A stretch of DNA of 64,000 nt, taken from the NCBI RefSeq assembly GCF_018882385.1, contig NZ_JACVON010000001.1, positions 604,942 through 668,941 of the forward strand, read 5' to 3'. Position numbers and translations under genes: made by a program. This document shows, one piece after another, positions 61,563 to 64,000 of the stretch. The stretch is from Polynucleobacter sp. 30F-ANTBAC. Its GTDB lineage: Bacteria > Pseudomonadota > Gammaproteobacteria > Burkholderiales > Burkholderiaceae. The notes beneath the pieces are model-generated. The model made no database searches. It saw only the letters and a list, made by a program, of their open reading frames with translations, and was not told where the DNA came from. Positions within the stretch are counted from its first letter, which is position 1; every line of letters begins with the position of its first letter.

Positions 61563-62051
61563 TTAATGATGCTTGCTATGATCATGTCCTGGCTGACCAT
61601 GTGCAGGCGGTTTATTACCCATAACCTGGAACTTCACCTCTACTTCACCCGCTTTTTCAAACTTGAGCTTAATAGGAATGATGTCACCCGCATTTAATTG
61701 CTTATTTAAGTCAATAAACATCAAATGTAAGCCGCCTGGCTTTAATTCAACAGTTGATTTTGCAGGAAGTTCAATCGCTTTAACTTCGCGCATTTTCATA
61801 ACATTATTTTCCATCGACATCGTATGAAGTTCCATCGATTTCGACACTGAAGAAGAAGCAGAAATCAGCTTATCAGCTGCGCCTGCGTTTTCAATCTTCA
61901 TAAAGCCACCACTCATTTTTTGAGCAGGCACGGTTGCTCTTGCTTGAGGATTTTCAATCTTCAAGCTACCCACTTTCACCTCATTGCTAGCAAAAGCCAT
62001 GCTTGCCATAAATGCTGAAGCAACAACTACCGAACTTAGTACTTTCTTCAT
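61563..62051 (-). CDS. PCu(A)C-type periplasmic copper chaperone
   Basis: A 162-residue secreted protein that binds Cu(I) and delivers it to cytochrome oxidase. A signal peptide of about 21 residues (MASMAFA/SNEV) precedes the DUF461 domain. The copper motif H-x10-M-x21-H-x-M is exact: H76, M87, H109 and M111. The C-terminus is His-rich (AHGQPGHDHSKHH), a second metal site. AGAGGAG precedes the ATG. It lies downstream of the copper-receptor gene but a terminator stands between them, so it may be expressed partly by readthrough or from its own promoter. Confidence 0.93.
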   Translation of the reverse strand: MKKVLSSVVVASAFMASMAFASNEVKVGSLKIENPQARATVPAQKMSGGFMKIENAGAADKLISASSSVSKSMELHTMSMENNVMKMREVKAIELPAKSTVELKPGGLHLMFIDLNKQLNAGDIIPIKLKFEKAGEVEVKFQVMGNKPPAHGQPGHDHSKHH

Positions 62052-62085
62052 GAACTTCTCCTCTAGATTGTTCAGTTTAAATCCA

Positions 62086-62113
62086 AAAAAAGCCCTTCAC
62101 AAGACAGGGCTTT
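62086..62113 (-). terminator. Terminator between the TonB receptor and the copper chaperone genes
   Basis: Read leftward: AAAGCCCT (62113-62106), a 9-nt loop, AGGGCTTT (62096-62089) and a continued T-run. It lies 7 bp after the receptor's stop codon and 35 bp before the chaperone's start. Confidence 0.85.
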
Positions 62114-62119
62114 AGATCA

Positions 62120-64000
62120 TCAATCAAGTGCAATTGTTGCTTTTAACCAAGCAGTTCGGCCAGGTTCATTAACACGAGTAGTTTGAGTGTATCCGTCAAT
62201 TGAAGACCCAGAACGACTAATAAATTCAGCATAGGTTTTATCAAATAGATTATCAACACCTACCGCTAATACAGTTTTCTTATTAGGCTTATATCCTGCA
62301 TTTAGGGAAAAAATACCAAAGCCACCTGATTTAGCAACGTCCTGACCTGAAATATTACCCTGACCAATAGCCGCCTCATCCTTAGGAGCAACCAATCTAA
62401 GCAATGCGCCATAGGAATATTTTTTATCATCATAGCCAACAGATAAGCGACCTTCCAATGGAGCTAATTGAGCCAATGGCAAAGCGTCAGTTTCATTTTT
62501 ACCTTTAACGTAAGAAAGACTTGAGTTAACTTTGACTGTATTGGTTAATTGGTATCCAGCACCAAGCTCTGCGCCATAAGTGTGAGCATCAACATTCCTT
62601 GCTGTTGCCGTTCTATACATTCCCGATGTATAGCCAGTTCTAGCATCAATCAGAATCAAATCATTTATTTGGTTATAAAAAACTGATGCATTAAAGTCAT
62701 ACAAGTCAGATTTTTTAATTAAACCCATGTCAATCTGATTTGTTTTCTCTGTCTTCATCGATTGAAATGAACTGTGATTATTAGACATCATTGGATTCAT
62801 ACCAGCCGAACCATCTCTTCTATATGAAATTAACTCCCAATAGTCTGGCATTCTTTCTGAATGGCCAACACCAATAAAACCTTTCGACGCTTTAAGTGAA
62901 TCAAGATCCTGCTCCAGCCTTACAAAACCGCTATTCGTAAGCTCTTCTCGTTTTTGCCCTGCAGTATCTGATGACATAGCAGAGCGCTTATCCAAAACAG
63001 TCCAAAAATCGCCACGATACCCTGCGACCACTTTTTGGCTTTTATTCAACTGTTCAGTCACCTCACCAAATACACTGGTATTTTTAAATTCCGAGTCCTC
63101 TGTGATAGCAATGGCACCCATACCCGGCATATTTCCACCATGCTTTGACTCTGAGTAATCAACACCCAATTTTGCTTTAGTGCTCGATCTTAAATTTAAG
63201 TCTGATACCAAACGTAAAGCATTGGTTTCATGCGTCACATCCATGTAAGAGTTGGGATTTCCTCTCATGGCTTCTGACATGGTGTGGAAGATAGTGTTTC
63301 TTGAAGCTTGAATTTCTAGTTTTTCAACAAGCTCAGATATATTTTTAAGCTGTCCCTTTAATGCTACATTTTCACGTAAGAACTTTGTGCCATCCATGGA
63401 TCGATCAGCATAAGCCGCATAACCGTTACTTCTACCAGCTGATAACTCAAAACGCTTATTATCATCAGGTGTCAAACCCAATGCTGCGCCAGCGCTGTAC
63501 CGACTGTATTGTGAATGGACTTTATTGCCATTACCATCTTTATAGTCTTGTGAATGAGAGTTTGATCCAGTGAAGTTAGCAAAATATCCTTTATCGCCAA
63601 TATTTGCATCAATCACTTCATCATGACGACCAAAGCTTCCCACCAAACCAGAAGCGTGAACATCATACCCTGGGTTCTTATAAGTTTTTGGCTCCTTCTC
63701 AAAGCGCACCGTTGCTGCTGAGCCGTGACCTGGATAAAGAACAGTCTGAGGACCCTTAACAACAGTTACCTTGTCGTAAATTTCAGGGAAGATATAAGCT
63801 GTAGGCGCATCCATACGCTGACCACAACCACCAAAAATATTTTGATCATCTGCCAAAATATTCACGCGAGATCCACCCATGCCACGGAAATTAGGCTCAC
63901 CATCCGTACCAGCTTTACGCATAATGCTAAAACCCGGAACAGACTTCAAAAAGTCAGCGCCATCGTGCGCTGGCAATGGTTGGCGAGGAACCTTAGGATC
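62120..64000 (-). CDS. TonB-dependent copper receptor (OprC/NosA type), N-terminus outside the window
   Basis: At least 626 residues of an outer-membrane receptor whose reading frame stays open to the right edge. The plug domain includes GADFLKSVPGFSIMRKAG and NFRGMGGSRVNILADDQ, and the barrel ends in the typical aromatic-closing strand TAWLKATIALD. Counting from codon 63976, the plug has C51 and M55 (GGCGQRMD) and the barrel H231 and M233 (FHTM), giving CxxxM and HxM at the same spacing as the Cu site reported for OprC. It precedes a PCu(A)C chaperone gene, supporting copper uptake. The signal peptide and TonB box are missing only because the gene is cut by the window edge. Confidence 0.9.
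   Translation of the reverse strand, partial: DPKVPRQPLPAHDGADFLKSVPGFSIMRKAGTDGEPNFRGMGGSRVNILADDQNIFGGCGQRMDAPTAYIFPEIYDKVTVVKGPQTVLYPGHGSAATVRFEKEPKTYKNPGYDVHASGLVGSFGRHDEVIDANIGDKGYFANFTGSNSHSQDYKDGNGNKVHSQYSRYSAGAALGLTPDDNKRFELSAGRSNGYAAYADRSMDGTKFLRENVALKGQLKNISELVEKLEIQASRNTIFHTMSEAMRGNPNSYMDVTHETNALRLVSDLNLRSSTKAKLGVDYSESKHGGNMPGMGAIAITEDSEFKNTSVFGEVTEQLNKSQKVVAGYRGDFWTVLDKRSAMSSDTAGQKREELTNSGFVRLEQDLDSLKASKGFIGVGHSERMPDYWELISYRRDGSAGMNPMMSNNHSSFQSMKTEKTNQIDMGLIKKSDLYDFNASVFYNQINDLILIDARTGYTSGMYRTATARNVDAHTYGAELGAGYQLTNTVKVNSSLSYVKGKNETDALPLAQLAPLEGRLSVGYDDKKYSYGALLRLVAPKDEAAIGQGNISGQDVAKSGGFGIFSLNAGYKPNKKTVLAVGVDNLFDKTYAEFISRSGSSIDGYTQTTRVNEPGRTAWLKATIALD

Noticed and set aside
63974..63976. 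TTG start for the TonB receptor at 63976
   Set aside because: The frame stays open to the window edge and the plug domain is incomplete, so the true start is outside.

Overview
The window is an ordinary, gene-dense stretch of bacterial chromosome with moderate G+C. It most likely comes from a small-genome freshwater betaproteobacterium of the Burkholderiaceae, with Polynucleobacter the closest fit. The main evidence is the conserved gyrA-serC-pheA-hisC-tyrA-aroA-cmk-rpsA-ihfB-lapAB-hldE-hldD run with ompA-ubiG-gph on the far side of gyrA, the rpsP-rimM-trmD-rplS operon, and a one-piece tmRNA whose tag reads ANDERFALAA. This assignment comes from gene order and protein character, not from a database search. 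I see no prophage, insertion sequence, CRISPR array, rRNA or ordinary tRNA.

Layout. 1-4.9 kb: the start of a 2-hydroxyacid dehydrogenase, a 7Fe ferredoxin, a head-to-head ferric-type ABC permease and ATPase, and thyA-folA. 4.9-9 kb: pmbA, mogA, a YafQ-DinJ toxin-antitoxin pair with a promoter-embedded operator, an AEC transporter and oligoribonuclease. 9-15.1 kb: an M48 protease, rsgA, a CbiB-like membrane protein, a CoA pyrophosphatase, and the ribosomal protein/tRNA methylation operon rplS-trmD-rimM-rpsP. 15.1-23.6 kb: a META lipoprotein, a small membrane protein, acyl-CoA dehydrogenase with etfAB, a deacetylase-fold hydrolase, MltB, CysM and ComEA.

23.7-38.5 kb: a long leftward block for LPS heptose synthesis and LPS control (hldD, hldE, lapB, lapA), IHF-beta, ribosomal protein S1, CMP kinase, aromatic amino acid synthesis (aroA, tyrA, hisC, pheA), serC and gyrA. 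Most of its genes overlap or nearly touch. 38.5-43 kb: an OmpA-like protein, ubiG, gph, and mnmH coupled to an unusual methyltransferase. 43-45.6 kb: modABC molybdate uptake. 45.7-46.1 kb: tmRNA. 46.1-50.4 kb: an orphan heme-utilisation protein with a Fur-box-like site, an alkylguanine methyltransferase, a TDT/SLAC1-type anion carrier and a ferric-reductase-like flavocytochrome. 50.4-61.4 kb: an ABC-F ATPase, a CPA2 antiporter, a pseudouridine synthase, TrhP-type U32 protein, a transglutaminase-like protein, a small monooxygenase, the CrcB fluoride channel, a LOG-family protein, an MBL/beta-CASP hydrolase and an HI0933-type flavoprotein. 61.5-64 kb: a PCu(A)C copper chaperone and an OprC-type copper TonB receptor that runs off the right edge.

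Shared themes are metal supply (Fe, Mo, Cu, heme), translation and tRNA modification, and envelope maintenance. I found no large undescribed system. The observations most worth checking are local: a promoter embedded in the dinJ operator, a head-to-head overlapping iron ABC pair with a Fur-like box over a start codon, the cysM terminator encoded inside the lysine-rich end of mltB, the mnmH-linked methyltransferase, and exact spacing of OprC copper ligands in the partial receptor.
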